DNA of 64,000 nucleotides from Nonomuraea candida (GTDB lineage: Bacteria; Actinomycetota; Actinomycetes; Streptosporangiales; Streptosporangiaceae), in NCBI RefSeq assembly GCF_000725485.1, contig NZ_JOAG01000008.1, positions 62,001 through 126,000 of the forward strand, given 5' to 3'. A model generated the notes under the pieces. It saw only the letters and a program-made list of their open reading frames with translations. It searched no databases and had not been told where the DNA came from. This document shows, piece by piece, positions 27,169 to 36,104 of the stretch. The number at the start of each line of letters is the position of its first letter. Position 1 is the stretch's first letter. The position numbers were made by a program, and so were the translations under genes.

Positions 27169-27645
27169 TCAGCCCCTGAGCCGCTCGATGAGCAGCTTGT
27201 GCACGAGATCGGGCACGAGCCCCGCGACATCCCCGCCATACCGGGCGATCTCCTTCACCCGGGAGGAGGAGAGGAACGAATATTCGGGGTTCGTGGGCAT
27301 GAACAGCGTCTCGACCCCCGACAGGCGGTAGTTGAGCTGCGCCATCTGCAGCTCGTAGTCGAAGTCGCTGACGACCCTGATGCCCTTGACGATGGCGGGG
27401 ATGTCATTCTGCCTGCAGAAATCGACCAGCAGGCCATGGAATTTCCGCACTTTGACGTTCGGAAACTCCTTCGTCACGGTCTGCAGGATCTCGATCCGTT
27501 CGTCAACCGTGAACAGGCTGCTTTTCTCGACGTTGATGAGGACTGCCACGGTCACCTCGTCGTACAGCCGCGCGGAGCGGCCGATGATGTCGAGGTGGCC
27601 ATTGGTGATGGGGTCGAACGACCCCGGGCAGACTACGCGGCGCAA
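27169..27645 (-). CDS. coaD: phosphopantetheine adenylyltransferase
   Basis: 158 residues from TTG 27645 (GGGAGG just upstream), giving MRRVVCPGSFDPITNGHLD, which matches the normal CoaD N-terminus; a TTG at 27690 would add 15 atypical residues. The nucleotidyltransferase motif is T14-N-G-H17 and the C-terminal YSFLSSSRVKEIA binds ATP phosphates. It catalyses the penultimate step of coenzyme A synthesis. The gene follows rsmD with a 14-nt gap, the common rsmD-coaD pairing. Confidence 0.95.
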   Translation of the reverse strand: MRRVVCPGSFDPITNGHLDIIGRSARLYDEVTVAVLINVEKSSLFTVDERIEILQTVTKEFPNVKVRKFHGLLVDFCRQNDIPAIVKGIRVVSDFDYELQMAQLNYRLSGVETLFMPTNPEYSFLSSSRVKEIARYGGDVAGLVPDLVHKLLIERLRG

Positions 27646-27659
27646 GACGCCTCCCAGGT

Positions 27660-28412
27660 CTACGGGTTCCCGGCGGCGCGACCGTACCAAACGGACGCTT
27701 CACCATATCGACGGACCCTCTCCTCAACGTAGCCTTCCGGCCACATCAGGGGCTTTCCCCTGCTTTCCCTCTCGAACGCCACCAATCCCTCATCAACCAG
27801 CCAGCCGTGGTCCCGGAGCGACTCCAGCACCGCCCGCACCTCGTCGTCGGACACGGCGTACGGCGGATCGGCGAAGACGATGTCGAACGGCTCGCCGCCG
27901 GGAGGACCGTCATGAGGGCCTTCACCGGAGCCCTCGCCCAGGCCCCGCCCCTCGCCCGAACCCCGCACCCCGCCCGAACCCGGCACCTCACCCAGGCCGC
28001 GTACCTCGCCCGGACCTCGCACCTCACCTGGACCTCGCACCTCACCCGGACCGCGCGCCGGGCCGGGGGCCGGCACCGCGCCCGGGCCCTTCGCCAGCAG
28101 CCGCTCCACCTTGTCGGCCACCACGCGGGCGCCGTCGAGGCCGAGGGAGCGCACGTTGTCCTTGATCGTCCGGACCGCCTTGGGGTCGGACTCGACCAGC
28201 ACGGCCTCGGCCGCGCCCCGCGACAGCGCCTCCAGGCCGATCGCGCCAGAGCCGGCGTAGAGGTCCAGCACGCGGGCGCCGCGCAGGCCGTACAGGGAGT
28301 CGAGCGTCAAGAAGATCCCTTCTCTCGCCCTGTCGCTGGTCGGTCTCGTCCCGCGCCCCGGCGGCACCGTCAACCGCCGCCCACCTGCCACGCCTGCGAT
28401 GATCCGCGTCAT
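27660..28412 (-). CDS. rsmD: 16S rRNA (guanine966-N2)-methyltransferase RsmD with repeat insertion
   Basis: 250 residues from ATG 28412, versus about 185-190 for the family. RIIAGVAGGRRL and DRAREGIFLTLDS form the N-terminus, DLYAGSGAIGLEALSRGA the SAM-binding motif and FADPPY the catalytic DPPY motif. Between the SAM fold's VVADKVERLL helix and DPPY lies about 66 extra residues of low complexity (G-P-G-E-V-R repeats). All catalytic motifs are intact, so the enzyme is probably active with an enlarged surface loop. Confidence 0.93.
   Translation of the reverse strand: MTRIIAGVAGGRRLTVPPGRGTRPTSDRAREGIFLTLDSLYGLRGARVLDLYAGSGAIGLEALSRGAAEAVLVESDPKAVRTIKDNVRSLGLDGARVVADKVERLLAKGPGAVPAPGPARGPGEVRGPGEVRGPGEVRGLGEVPGSGGVRGSGEGRGLGEGSGEGPHDGPPGGEPFDIVFADPPYAVSDDEVRAVLESLRDHGWLVDEGLVAFERESRGKPLMWPEGYVEERVRRYGEASVWYGRAAGNP
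27891..28088 (-). repeat. 18-bp in-frame repeats inside rsmD
   Basis: Degenerate 18-bp units encode the hexapeptide R-G-P-G-E-V and variants (R-G-L-G-E-V, V-R-G-S-G-E). The array accounts for the extra loop before the catalytic motif. Confidence 0.8.
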
Positions 28413-28779
28413 GTGACCCATTGTTCCGCATGTTCGCGCAGGTCAAGAGTGGACAAGTGTCTGCCTCGAAGGCGCAAGGGTGATTCACATCGGGCGGCCG
28501 GGCCCGCATGATGATTCTGCGGCCTTCGAGGTGACCCACGTGAAGGCCGACCGGCGTGATCGTGAGCCCTTCCGCACGCCGGTTCCCTCGGCACCTGACC
28601 CGAGGGTGGGCCCAGCCGGGGACGGCATTCGGGGGGAGGCCGTCCCCGCGGCTGGGTTCTTTTCTCGCTTCAGCCGCGCGCTCTCGCGATCTCGCGCGCA
28701 CCCTCCCCGGCCCTGCGCGGGCACCGCCACACCCGCGCCGCCGACCAGGCGTCCGGTTCAGCGAAGCCGGGCGCCGGGA
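28413..28779. other. gene-free spacer between rsmD and recG
   Basis: 367 bp. Long open frames cross it only as high-GC shadows without a ribosome site. I see no tRNA, strong hairpin or repeat. It may hold the rsmD promoter near 28420-28460, where the sequence is less GC-rich. Confidence 0.5.
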
Positions 28780-30957
28780 TCAGGTCTTTTCCAGGTATTC
28801 GGCGCGCTCGTCCGCCAGCAGGCGATCGATCTCGGCCCGCAGGCCCTCGTGGCCCGTCAGCTCGGGGTCCTGCGCCAGGAGCGCCGCCGCCTCGTCGCGC
28901 GCCGTGCCGATCACGTCTTCGTCGCGCAGCAGTTGCAGCAGCTTCAGCGAGGAGCGTTTGCCCGACTGCGCCGCCCCCAGCACGTCGCCCTCCCGCCGCT
29001 GCTCCAGGTCGACCCGCGACAGCTCGAACCCGTCGAGCGTGGCGGCCACCGCGTCGAGGCGGGCCCGGGCGGGGGTGCCCTCCGGGAAGTCGGAGACCAG
29101 CAGGCACAGGCCGGGCAGTCCGCCCCGGCCGACCCGGCCGCGGAGCTGGTGGAGCTGGGAGACGCCGAAGCGGTCGGCGTCCATGATGATCATGACGGAG
29201 GAGTTGGGCACGTCGACGCCGACCTCGATCACGGTCGTGGCCACCAGCACGTCGAGCTCGCCGCGCGTGAACGAACGCATGACGGCGTCCTTCTCCTCGG
29301 GCGGGAGCTTGCCGTGCAGCGTGCCGACCCGCAGGTCGTGGAAGGGCCCCTGGGTCAGCAGCTCGGCCACGTCGAGGACCGCCAGCGGCGGGCGGCGGTC
29401 GTCGTCGGAGGCCGCCGCCGACAGGTCGCCCTCGTCGCCCTCCAGGTCGCCGATGCGGGGGCACACGATGTAGGCCTGCCGCCCCAGCGCCACCTCCTCC
29501 CGGACCCGCTGCCAGGTGCGCTCCAGGTAGTGGGGCTTCTCGGCGGCGGGCACCACGTGGGTGGTGATGGGCGCGCGGCCCGACGGGAGCTGCGACAGCG
29601 TCGAGACCTCCAGGTCGCCGAAGACCGTCATGGCCACCGTGCGCGGGATCGGGGTGGCGGTCATGACCAGGACGTGCGGCCGGCCCCCGCCCCCCTTCTC
29701 GCGCAGCGCGTCACGCTGCTCCACCCCGAAGCGGTGCTGCTCGTCCACCACGACCAGCCCCAGGTCGGCGAACTGCACGTGCTCCTGCAGCAGCGCGTGG
29801 GTGCCGACGACGATCCCCGCCGTGCCGGACGCCGCGTCGAGCAGCGCCGCGCGCCTGGCCGCCGCGCCCATCGAGCCGGTCAGCAGCGTGACCGCCGTGC
29901 CGCCGAACATGCCGCCCTGCGCCAGGTCGCCCAGCATGTTGGTGATCGAGCGGTGGTGCTGCTGGGCCAGCACCTCGGTGGGCGCCAGCAGGGCCGCCTG
30001 ACCCCCGGCGTCGACCACCTGGAGCATCGCCCGCAGCGCCACCACCGTCTTGCCCGCGCCGACCTCGCCCTGCAGCAGCCGGTGCATGGGGTGCTCGCGC
30101 GCCAGGTCGGCGGCGATCTCCTCGCCCACCTGGGCCTGCCCCTCGGTGAGCGAGAACGGCAGCCGCCCGTCGAAGTCGGCCAGCAGCCCGTCGGGACGCC
30201 GCGGCCTGGGCCTGGCGGGCCAGGCGGTGGCGGCCTGCCGCCGCTGCAGCAGCACGGCCTGCAGCACGAACGCCTCGTCGAACTTCAGCCTGTCGCGCGC
30301 CCGCGCCACCTCCGCGAAGTCCTTCGGCCGGTGGATGGAGACCAGCGCCTCGCCCAGCTCCTGGAGGCCGTGGCGGGCCCGCAGGGCGGCGGGCAGCGGA
30401 TCGTCCAGCGGGCCGAGCGTGTCGAGCACGACGCCGATCGCGCGCCTGATCGCCCACGGCGTCAGGTCCTTGCCCGCCGGGTAGATCGGCACCGGCACCG
30501 ACGCGAACTCCTCCGCGCTCGCCTCGCTCTCCTCGAACAGCTCGAACTCGGGGTGGGCGAGCTGCCAGCGCGGGTTGGCGCGCGCCCCGAACAGCCCCAC
30601 CTTCCCGGCGAACATCCCGCGCCGGCCCGGCTTGAGCCGGGACTCGGCCACGTGGGAGCCCTTGCCGAAGAACGACAGGTAGATCCTGTTGCGGTCGCCG
30701 TCGACGACCTCGACCTCCAGCCAGGTGCCGCCGCGGTTGCGCATGGGTTTGCGCATCAGCCTGGTCACCTCGCCGACCACGGTGACGTGCTCGTCGACCT
30801 CCAGCGCGTCGAACGAGGTCAGCTCGCCGCGCTCGGCGTAGCGTCGCGGGTAGTGGCGCAGCAGGTCGCCGACCGTCTCCAGGCCGAGCACGCTGTGCAG
30901 CAGCTTGGCGGTCTTCGGGTCGAGCGCCTTCGTCAGAGGCTCGTCGAAACGGCTCAC
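28780..30957 (-). CDS. recG: ATP-dependent DNA helicase RecG
   Basis: 725 residues from GTG 30957 (VSRFDEPLTKAL; the frame stays open upstream but into repeat sequence). An N-terminal wedge/OB domain (GELTSFDALEVDEHVTVVGE) is followed by the superfamily 2 helicase core: Walker A GEVGAGKTVV, DEQHRFGV (DEQH box), MTATPIPRT, and the C-terminal half with HGKLPPEEKD, TTVIEVGVDVPN and QLRGRVGRG. RecG remodels stalled replication forks and Holliday junctions. Complete. Confidence 0.96.
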   Translation of the reverse strand: MSRFDEPLTKALDPKTAKLLHSVLGLETVGDLLRHYPRRYAERGELTSFDALEVDEHVTVVGEVTRLMRKPMRNRGGTWLEVEVVDGDRNRIYLSFFGKGSHVAESRLKPGRRGMFAGKVGLFGARANPRWQLAHPEFELFEESEASAEEFASVPVPIYPAGKDLTPWAIRRAIGVVLDTLGPLDDPLPAALRARHGLQELGEALVSIHRPKDFAEVARARDRLKFDEAFVLQAVLLQRRQAATAWPARPRPRRPDGLLADFDGRLPFSLTEGQAQVGEEIAADLAREHPMHRLLQGEVGAGKTVVALRAMLQVVDAGGQAALLAPTEVLAQQHHRSITNMLGDLAQGGMFGGTAVTLLTGSMGAAARRAALLDAASGTAGIVVGTHALLQEHVQFADLGLVVVDEQHRFGVEQRDALREKGGGGRPHVLVMTATPIPRTVAMTVFGDLEVSTLSQLPSGRAPITTHVVPAAEKPHYLERTWQRVREEVALGRQAYIVCPRIGDLEGDEGDLSAAASDDDRRPPLAVLDVAELLTQGPFHDLRVGTLHGKLPPEEKDAVMRSFTRGELDVLVATTVIEVGVDVPNSSVMIIMDADRFGVSQLHQLRGRVGRGGLPGLCLLVSDFPEGTPARARLDAVAATLDGFELSRVDLEQRREGDVLGAAQSGKRSSLKLLQLLRDEDVIGTARDEAAALLAQDPELTGHEGLRAEIDRLLADERAEYLEKT

Positions 30958-30988
30958 GGCATTAAGTTCTACCGCGCCGGGCCGACAG

Positions 30989-31113
30989 GAATCCCGGCGA
31001 CGCCCCCGGGGCACCACCCCGGCGACGCCCTGGGTCATCACCCCGGCGAGACCTGGAGGTCATCAGGCCGGCGACACGCTGCGGCGATCACCCTGGCGAC
31101 GCCCCCGGGGTCA
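30989..31113. repeat. 24-26-bp tandem repeat, 5 units
   Basis: Units begin CA(C/G)(C/G)CCGGCGACGCCC and run 30989-31014, 31015-31038, 31039-31063, 31064-31088 and 31089-31113. The last unit contains the stop codon of the downstream DAK2 gene (31111-31113). Confidence 0.8.
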
Positions 31114-32655
31114 CTCCACGCCGATCAGGAGCGGGTGGCCGGCCTGCTCGCCGTCGTAGACGGCCAGGTCCACGTCGGGCCGCGTACGCGCCAGGTGGTC
31201 CTCCAGGCGGCCGGTCAGGCCCGCCGGCGCTCCGGCGCCCGTGACCAGCGTGACCAGCTCGCCGCCGCCGGCCAGCATCCGGTCCACGACCATGGCGGCC
31301 ACGGCGTCGACCGAGCCGCCGATCACCGCGACGTCCCCGCCGATCAGGCCCAGCACGTCGCCCGGCCGGCACATCCCGGCGCTCGTGAACGCCTCCCTGT
31401 CGGCCACCGCGACGTGCGCGTACCTCGTGTGGCCCGCCGCGTCCGCCATCGCCACCACGTCGTCGTCGAAGCGGCGCAGCGGGTCGTGCACGGCCAGCGC
31501 GGCCAGCCCCTGCACGGTCGCCTCGGTCGGCAGGACGCTGACCGTCATCCCGTCCTCGCGGGCGATCTCCGCCGCCGCCGCGGCCACCGCCCGCACGCCG
31601 TCGTCGTCGGGCAGCACCGCGACCTCGCCGCCCGCCTGCCTGATCGCGGCCAGCATCTCGGGCAGCGCGGGCCGCGTGCCGGACGCGCGGCGCACCACGA
31701 CCGCACCGCACTCCTCGAACAGCGCCGCGATCCCGTCTCCCTCGGCGACCGCCACGACGCCCCTGCCCGCCGAGCCCTTGTGGGCGCGCTCCGCCAGGTA
31801 CGTGATCCTGATCCGGTGCGGCCTGCCCGCCCGCACCCCCGCCTCGACCGCGGGCCCCGCCTCCGGCACGTGGACGTGCACGTTCCACAGCCCGTCGCCG
31901 CCGACCACGACCAGCGAGTCGCCCATGGCGTCGAGCTCCTCACGCAGCGCCGCCACCGCCCGGTCGCCGGCGTCGAGCAGGTACATCACCTCGTAGCCCG
32001 CCCCCACCTCCGTCCTCGGCGTCACCCGCGAGGTGGGCGCCGGCACGTCGTAGTGGCCGGCCGGCACACCGGTGATCACCGCGGCGAGGGTCTCCAGCAC
32101 GATCGCCGCCCCGGCGCCGCCGGCGTCCACCACGCCGCTGCGGGCCAGCACCTCAAGCTGGTCGGGCGTACGGCGCAGCGCCGCGCGCGCCTCTCCCGCC
32201 GCCTGCCGCGCCACCTCGGGCAGGCCGCCCTCCACCTCCTGCACGGCCCGCGCCGCCGACTCCAGCACGCTCAGCACCGTGCCCTCGACCGGCCTGGCCA
32301 CCGCCTCCCTGGCGAGCAGGGCCGCGCGCAGCAGCCCGGCGCGCAGGTCGGGGCCGTCCTTCAGCACCTCCGCCAGCCCGCGCAGCGCCTGGCTGACGAT
32401 CACCCCGGAGTTGCCGCGCGCGCCCACCAGCGCCCCGTACGACAGCGTCTGCCACACCACGGCGGCGTCCACGTCGTCGGGCAGCGACTCGACGGCCTCG
32501 GCGGCGGACAGCATGGTCAGGTGGAGGTTGGTGCCGGTGTCGCCGTCGGCGACCGGGAAGACGTTGAGCGCGTCGATCTCCGTCCGGGCCCGGCCGAGGG
32601 CGTCGGCGGCCAGCCGCGCCCAGCGCCGCACCGCGGGCGGGTCGAGGATCTTCAT
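31111..32655 (-). CDS. DAK2-domain fatty-acid kinase-like protein (FakA/YloV type)
   Basis: 514 residues from ATG 32655, with GGAGGG just upstream. The N-terminal DAK2 domain has the nucleotide/Mg-binding motif [17 protein letters not shown] and the [16 protein letters not shown] motif. The C-terminal half (~300-510) is the usual FakA-type companion domain. In firmicutes FakA phosphorylates fatty acids bound to FakB; whether this actinobacterial version does the same is unproven. It is typically found between rpmB and recG, as here. Confidence 0.9.
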   Translation of the reverse strand: MKILDPPAVRRWARLAADALGRARTEIDALNVFPVADGDTGTNLHLTMLSAAEAVESLPDDVDAAVVWQTLSYGALVGARGNSGVIVSQALRGLAEVLKDGPDLRAGLLRAALLAREAVARPVEGTVLSVLESAARAVQEVEGGLPEVARQAAGEARAALRRTPDQLEVLARSGVVDAGGAGAAIVLETLAAVITGVPAGHYDVPAPTSRVTPRTEVGAGYEVMYLLDAGDRAVAALREELDAMGDSLVVVGGDGLWNVHVHVPEAGPAVEAGVRAGRPHRIRITYLAERAHKGSAGRGVVAVAEGDGIAALFEECGAVVVRRASGTRPALPEMLAAIRQAGGEVAVLPDDDGVRAVAAAAAEIAREDGMTVSVLPTEATVQGLAALAVHDPLRRFDDDVVAMADAAGHTRYAHVAVADREAFTSAGMCRPGDVLGLIGGDVAVIGGSVDAVAAMVVDRMLAGGGELVTLVTGAGAPAGLTGRLEDHLARTRPDVDLAVYDGEQAGHPLLIGVE

Positions 32656-32696
32656 AGGTGCCCTCCGACCTCCCAAGGTGCGCTACCGTTGTCGAG

Positions 32697-32767
32697 GAGA
32701 ATATCGCCGCCCGGGCTCCGGTCCAGATGCGTCGGTTCGCGCCCATCGGCGTGGATCAGATATTCTC
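32697..32767. promoter_or_regulatory. widely spaced inverted repeat between DAK2 gene and rpmB
   Basis: GAGAATATC (32697-32705) and GATATTCTC (32759-32767) form a perfect 9-bp inverted repeat separated by 53 bp; 11 of 12 positions match when extended. They may mark two copies of the same element in the divergent promoters. Confidence 0.35.
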
Positions 32768-32854
32768 GTCTGGCTGGCCGGTTGTCCCGGCATGCCCTCC
32801 GCCCGGAATGCATCAGCGGACAGGGCTACATCGACTGTTTTAAGGAGCGATACC

Positions 32855-33040
32855 GTGGCTTCCGTCTGCGATGTCTGCCGCAAGGGGCCGACCTTCGGCA
32901 ACAACGTTTCCCACTCGCACCGCCGCACCCGTCGTCGTTGGAACCCCAACATCCAGACGGTCCGCGCGGTCGTCGGCGGCACGCCGAAGAAGCTGAACGT
33001 GTGCACCTCGTGCATCAAGGCGGGCAAGGTCACCCGCTAG
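32855..33040 (+). CDS. rpmB: 50S ribosomal protein L28
   Basis: 61 residues, [20 protein letters not shown] onward, with the zinc-binding CDVC and CTSC pairs (C+ form) and the basic [12 protein letters not shown] segment. GTG start with TAAGGAG 8 nt upstream. It is a single-gene transcript with a strong terminator, divergent from the DAK2 gene. Confidence 0.97.
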   Translation: MASVCDVCRKGPTFGNNVSHSHRRTRRRWNPNIQTVRAVVGGTPKKLNVCTSCIKAGKVTR

Positions 33041-33055
33041 CTCGCGCGTCACACG

Positions 33056-33092
33056 AAGGCCCGCCTCCCGCAGGGGAGCAGCGGGCCTTTGT
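33056..33092 (+). terminator. rpmB terminator
   Basis: AAGGCCCGC/GCGGGCCTT stem (33056-33064 with 33081-33089), 16-nt loop, followed by TTGT. The best-looking intrinsic terminator in the window. Confidence 0.85.
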
Positions 33093-33094
33093 CA

Positions 33095-33198
33095 TGCCCG
33101 CGCCGCTGTTCGCGATGCGGTTCTTCGCCACGCCCGCGCCCCCGTTCGCCAAGCGGTTCTTCGCCACGCCCGCGCCGCCGTTCGCGAAGCCGTTCTAG
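33095..33198. repeat. 36-bp tandem repeat, 2.9 units
   Basis: Units at 33095-33130, 33131-33166 and 33167-33198 share CGCCCGCGCCSCCGTTCGC. The last unit contains the thiD stop codon (33195-33197). Confidence 0.85.
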
Positions 33199-33992
33199 GA
33201 GCGCCAGCGCCAGGCGTGGTCCACCGGGCCGATGCCGGCGCCCAGCGGGAAGCCCCCGGCGATCGCGCCCGTGACGTACTCCTTCGCCGCGCCCACCGCC
33301 GCCGACACGTCGTCGCCCAGCGCGAGGCGGGCGGCGACGGCGGAGGCGAGCGTGCAGCCGGTGCCGTGGGTGTGACGGTTGTCGAGGCGTTCGGCGGCGA
33401 AGCGGTATTCGCGGTCGCCGTCGGTGAGCAGGTCCACCGGCGGCCCCGGCAGGTGACCGCCCTTGATCAGCGCCCACGTCGGCCCCAGCGCCAGCACGGC
33501 CTCCGCGGCCCGGCGCAGCCCGTTCTCGTCCTCGACCTTGACGGAGGTGAGCTGCTCGACCTCCGGCAGGTTGGGCGTCACCACGGTCGCCACGGGCAGC
33601 AGGCGCGTGCGCAGCGTCTCGACGGCCTCGGGCGCGAGCAGCGAGTCGCCGTGCTTGGACACGCCGACGGGGTCGACGACCAGCGGGGCGGCATGGCGGC
33701 CGAGCACGTCCGCGACCGTCTCCACGAGCGCGGGCGAGGCCAGCATGCCGGTCTTGACCGCCTGCGCGCCGATGTCGCCGAGCACCGAGTCGAGCTGCGC
33801 GCGTACGGCCTCGGGCGGCAGCTCCCAGTATCCCTGGACGCCCAGCGAGTTCTGGGCCGTCACCGCGGCGATGACGCTCATGCCGTGGACGCCCAGGGCC
33901 AGCATGGTCTTGAGGTCGGCCTGGATGCCGGCGCCGCCCCCGGAGTCTGAGCCGGCGACCGTCAGCACGCGTGGAGGGGTCGAAACCGTCAT
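33195..33992 (-). CDS. thiD: hydroxymethylpyrimidine/phosphomethylpyrimidine kinase
   Basis: 265 residues (ATG 33992; ATG 34001 is three codons earlier). Ribokinase-like fold: [20 protein letters not shown] at the N-terminus, [30 protein letters not shown] and the anion-hole motif [13 protein letters not shown]. It phosphorylates HMP twice for thiamine synthesis. thiL, the last step of the same pathway, lies 2 kb upstream on the same strand, separated by a CBM2-like protein. Confidence 0.95.
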   Translation of the reverse strand: MTVSTPPRVLTVAGSDSGGGAGIQADLKTMLALGVHGMSVIAAVTAQNSLGVQGYWELPPEAVRAQLDSVLGDIGAQAVKTGMLASPALVETVADVLGRHAAPLVVDPVGVSKHGDSLLAPEAVETLRTRLLPVATVVTPNLPEVEQLTSVKVEDENGLRRAAEAVLALGPTWALIKGGHLPGPPVDLLTDGDREYRFAAERLDNRHTHGTGCTLASAVAARLALGDDVSAAVGAAKEYVTGAIAGGFPLGAGIGPVDHAWRWRS

Positions 33993-34080
33993 GTACCCCA
34001 TCCAACCTCACCTGCCAGGCGGGGACGTCCGGCCTGCCCGGCCAGGCGATCGGACGCCGCGACCCGCACCTTCAGGCGGC

Positions 34081-34161
34081 GCCCAGCCGTGATCCTCAGG
34101 TGACGACGCCCGGCCGTGATCCTCAGGTGACGACGCCCGGCCGTCATCCTCAGGTGACGAC
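34081..34161. repeat. 27-bp perfect-type tandem repeat, 3 units
   Basis: Units 34081-34107, 34108-34134 and 34135-34161 differ at one or two bases. Read on the minus strand each carries GTCGTCACCTGA, the last codons and stop of the gene ending at 34150. The gene's 3' terminus has been triplicated, leaving three in-frame stops. Confidence 0.9.
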
Positions 34162-35979
34162 GCACTCCCCCTCGACCAGGCCGCAGTTCTGGGCCTCGGA
34201 GCCGCGGCCCGTGGCCGTGAACGTGACCTCGACGGTGTCGCCCGCGGCCAGCGTCTCCGGCACGTCCATGATCAGCAGGTCGCCGTCCTGCGTCCACTCG
34301 GCGCCGTCCACCTTCACGACCTTGCCGTCCACGGGGACGGAGATCGTGGGGGCGGCCAGCGTCTGCGCGGAGGTGTTGGAGAGCTGCAGCTTGGCCGAGT
34401 AGCTGGCCACCCGCTGCCGGATCGTCTGCTTGACGTTGACGGAGCCGCCGCTGATGCCGACGGACTCGGGCGTCGTGGTCACGACCGGGGCGGGAGTGGT
34501 GCCGTCGTTCGGCGCGACGTTGGGGTCGGTCTCGTCCAGCGTCGTCGTCGCGTCCGGCGTCTCCGGCGCGCTCTCCCTGGCCGGCCGGTCCGCCGGCGGC
34601 TCCGCCTCGGGCCTGGTGCTCTTCCTGACCTTGCTCTTGGTCGGCGTGGGCGTGGCGGAGGTCGCGCGGGGCGGCGTGCGCACGTTGGACGTGACCGTCG
34701 GCGTCGGCGTCTTGGAGGGCTCGCTCTCCTCTTCGTCGGCCTCCTCCACCGGCTCCTCCTCGGAGACCGGCTCGGTCTCCTCCTCGGCGGGCTCGGAGAT
34801 CGAGGGCGCCGGCCGACCGCTGCTGGACTGCACGGCGGCGCAGGTCGTGCCCTCGCACTTGGCCGGGTCGCCCGAGCTCATGAGCTTGACGCCCATCACG
34901 GTGCCGCCGAGCACGACGGCCACGGCCGCGACCGAGAGCAGCGCCACCCGGCCCTTGCCGGGCCCCGAGGGCGCGGCCAGGGCATCGTCGCCGCCGCCAC
35001 CGCCGCCACGGCCGGACCTGCGGCGCCCGCGGCGGCCCTGGGGCTCCTCCGGCGCGGCGGCGGAGTCGTCCGTCCAGCCGGAGCCGAGGAAGCCCGTCTC
35101 GGCGCTCGCCCACGCCGGGGCCGGTCCGGTGGTCGGCTCGCCGGCCACCTTGACGTCGCCGGGCTCCGGCGGGCCGCCGTGAAAGGGGCCGGAGCCGGGG
35201 CCGGGTGGCGCGTCGAACCTGGCCGTACGCTCCGGGTCGCCGAAGGGGTCACGGCGGTCGTCCGGCCCGTCGAACGGCCCGGGACGGTCGCCGGGGCCGT
35301 CGAAGAACGCGGTACGCTCCGCCGGCCCGTCGAAGGGCCCGGAGCCATCAAGGGAGCCATCAAGGGGGCCATCAAGGGGGCCGTCGAAGAAGGCCGTCCG
35401 CTCGGCCGGCCCGTCGAAGGGCCCCGGCCGGTCGAAGGGGCCGGGCTGCCCCTGGCCGGGCTGCCCCTGGCCGGGGCTGGGCTGCCCCTGGCCGGGGCCG
35501 GGACCGGGCCGCCCCTGCGCGGGACCGCCGAAGACGGCCGTCTGGTCGGGGCTGCGGAAAGGATCGCTCGGAGGGCCGCCGGCGGGACCGGTGGCAGGGC
35601 CGTTCTGCGGGCCGTCGCCCTGGCGGTTCGGGTTCCACTCCGGCGGCACGGCGAAGGCGCCGGTCACCTCGAAGGGCCCGGCCTCGTCCTCCCTCGGTCC
35701 TCTCGGCGGCGGGAAGGCACCCGCAGGGTCGTTGGCCGGCGGTCCGGCGAGGTCGTTGGGCAGCGCGAAAGCCCCGGTGGTCTCGAACGGCTCCGGCTCG
35801 GGCCCGCGAGGGGGCGGCGGGTCGGTACGCCGCGGCATCGGGGCCCACTGCCCCGTCACCTCGGGCTGGTCCGGCAGCGACGGCCAGCCCGGCGGCTCGG
35901 CCTGCTCGTCAGGACCCCAGAAAGCGCTGTTCCCCCGTTCGTCCCCGTCGTCGGATCCACCTGTGCCGTGGCGGCCCAT
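34150..35979 (-). CDS. Pro/Gly-rich membrane-anchored protein with CBM2-like C-terminal domain
   Basis: 609 residues. Residues 1-330 are disordered and rich in Pro, Gly and Asp, with repeats such as PFDGPAERTAFFDGP; a basic patch (RRGRRRSGRGG) precedes one membrane helix (GRVALLSVAAVAVVLGGTVM, about 348-368). After a Cys pair (KCEGTTC) comes a long Thr/Pro/Ser/Glu stalk, then residues ~505-609 with a beta-sandwich pattern resembling carbohydrate-binding module 2 (YSAKLQLSNTSAQ, LAAGDTVEVTFTATGRG). Topology suggests a cytoplasmic low-complexity tail and an external binding domain. Coding is sure; function is not. Confidence 0.8.
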   Translation of the reverse strand: MGRHGTGGSDDGDERGNSAFWGPDEQAEPPGWPSLPDQPEVTGQWAPMPRRTDPPPPRGPEPEPFETTGAFALPNDLAGPPANDPAGAFPPPRGPREDEAGPFEVTGAFAVPPEWNPNRQGDGPQNGPATGPAGGPPSDPFRSPDQTAVFGGPAQGRPGPGPGQGQPSPGQGQPGQGQPGPFDRPGPFDGPAERTAFFDGPLDGPLDGSLDGSGPFDGPAERTAFFDGPGDRPGPFDGPDDRRDPFGDPERTARFDAPPGPGSGPFHGGPPEPGDVKVAGEPTTGPAPAWASAETGFLGSGWTDDSAAAPEEPQGRRGRRRSGRGGGGGGDDALAAPSGPGKGRVALLSVAAVAVVLGGTVMGVKLMSSGDPAKCEGTTCAAVQSSSGRPAPSISEPAEEETEPVSEEEPVEEADEEESEPSKTPTPTVTSNVRTPPRATSATPTPTKSKVRKSTRPEAEPPADRPARESAPETPDATTTLDETDPNVAPNDGTTPAPVVTTTPESVGISGGSVNVKQTIRQRVASYSAKLQLSNTSAQTLAAPTISVPVDGKVVKVDGAEWTQDGDLLIMDVPETLAAGDTVEVTFTATGRGSEAQNCGLVEGECVVT

Positions 35980-36104
35980 GGCTGCCCTTTCTTCCGGTTA
36001 CAGTGGCCGCCAATCTTCATAACACCTTTGCTACGCCGTTGTCACAGCATTCCCACTAGTGCTACCCCAAACTAGGAAAATTTCACTTAAATCGGGACAA
36101 GTAA

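Noticed and set aside
28480..33198. 1572-codon plus-strand open frame
   Set aside because: It runs antisense to recG and the DAK2 gene, lacks a ribosome site and has a His/Arg/Gln-rich, low-complexity translation typical of a shadow frame in GC-rich DNA.
33094..33198. 34-codon plus-strand ORF with a 12-residue repeat (PAPPFAKRFFAT)
   Set aside because: It is the frame of a 36-bp array directly after the rpmB terminator, with no ribosome site; explained by the repeat.
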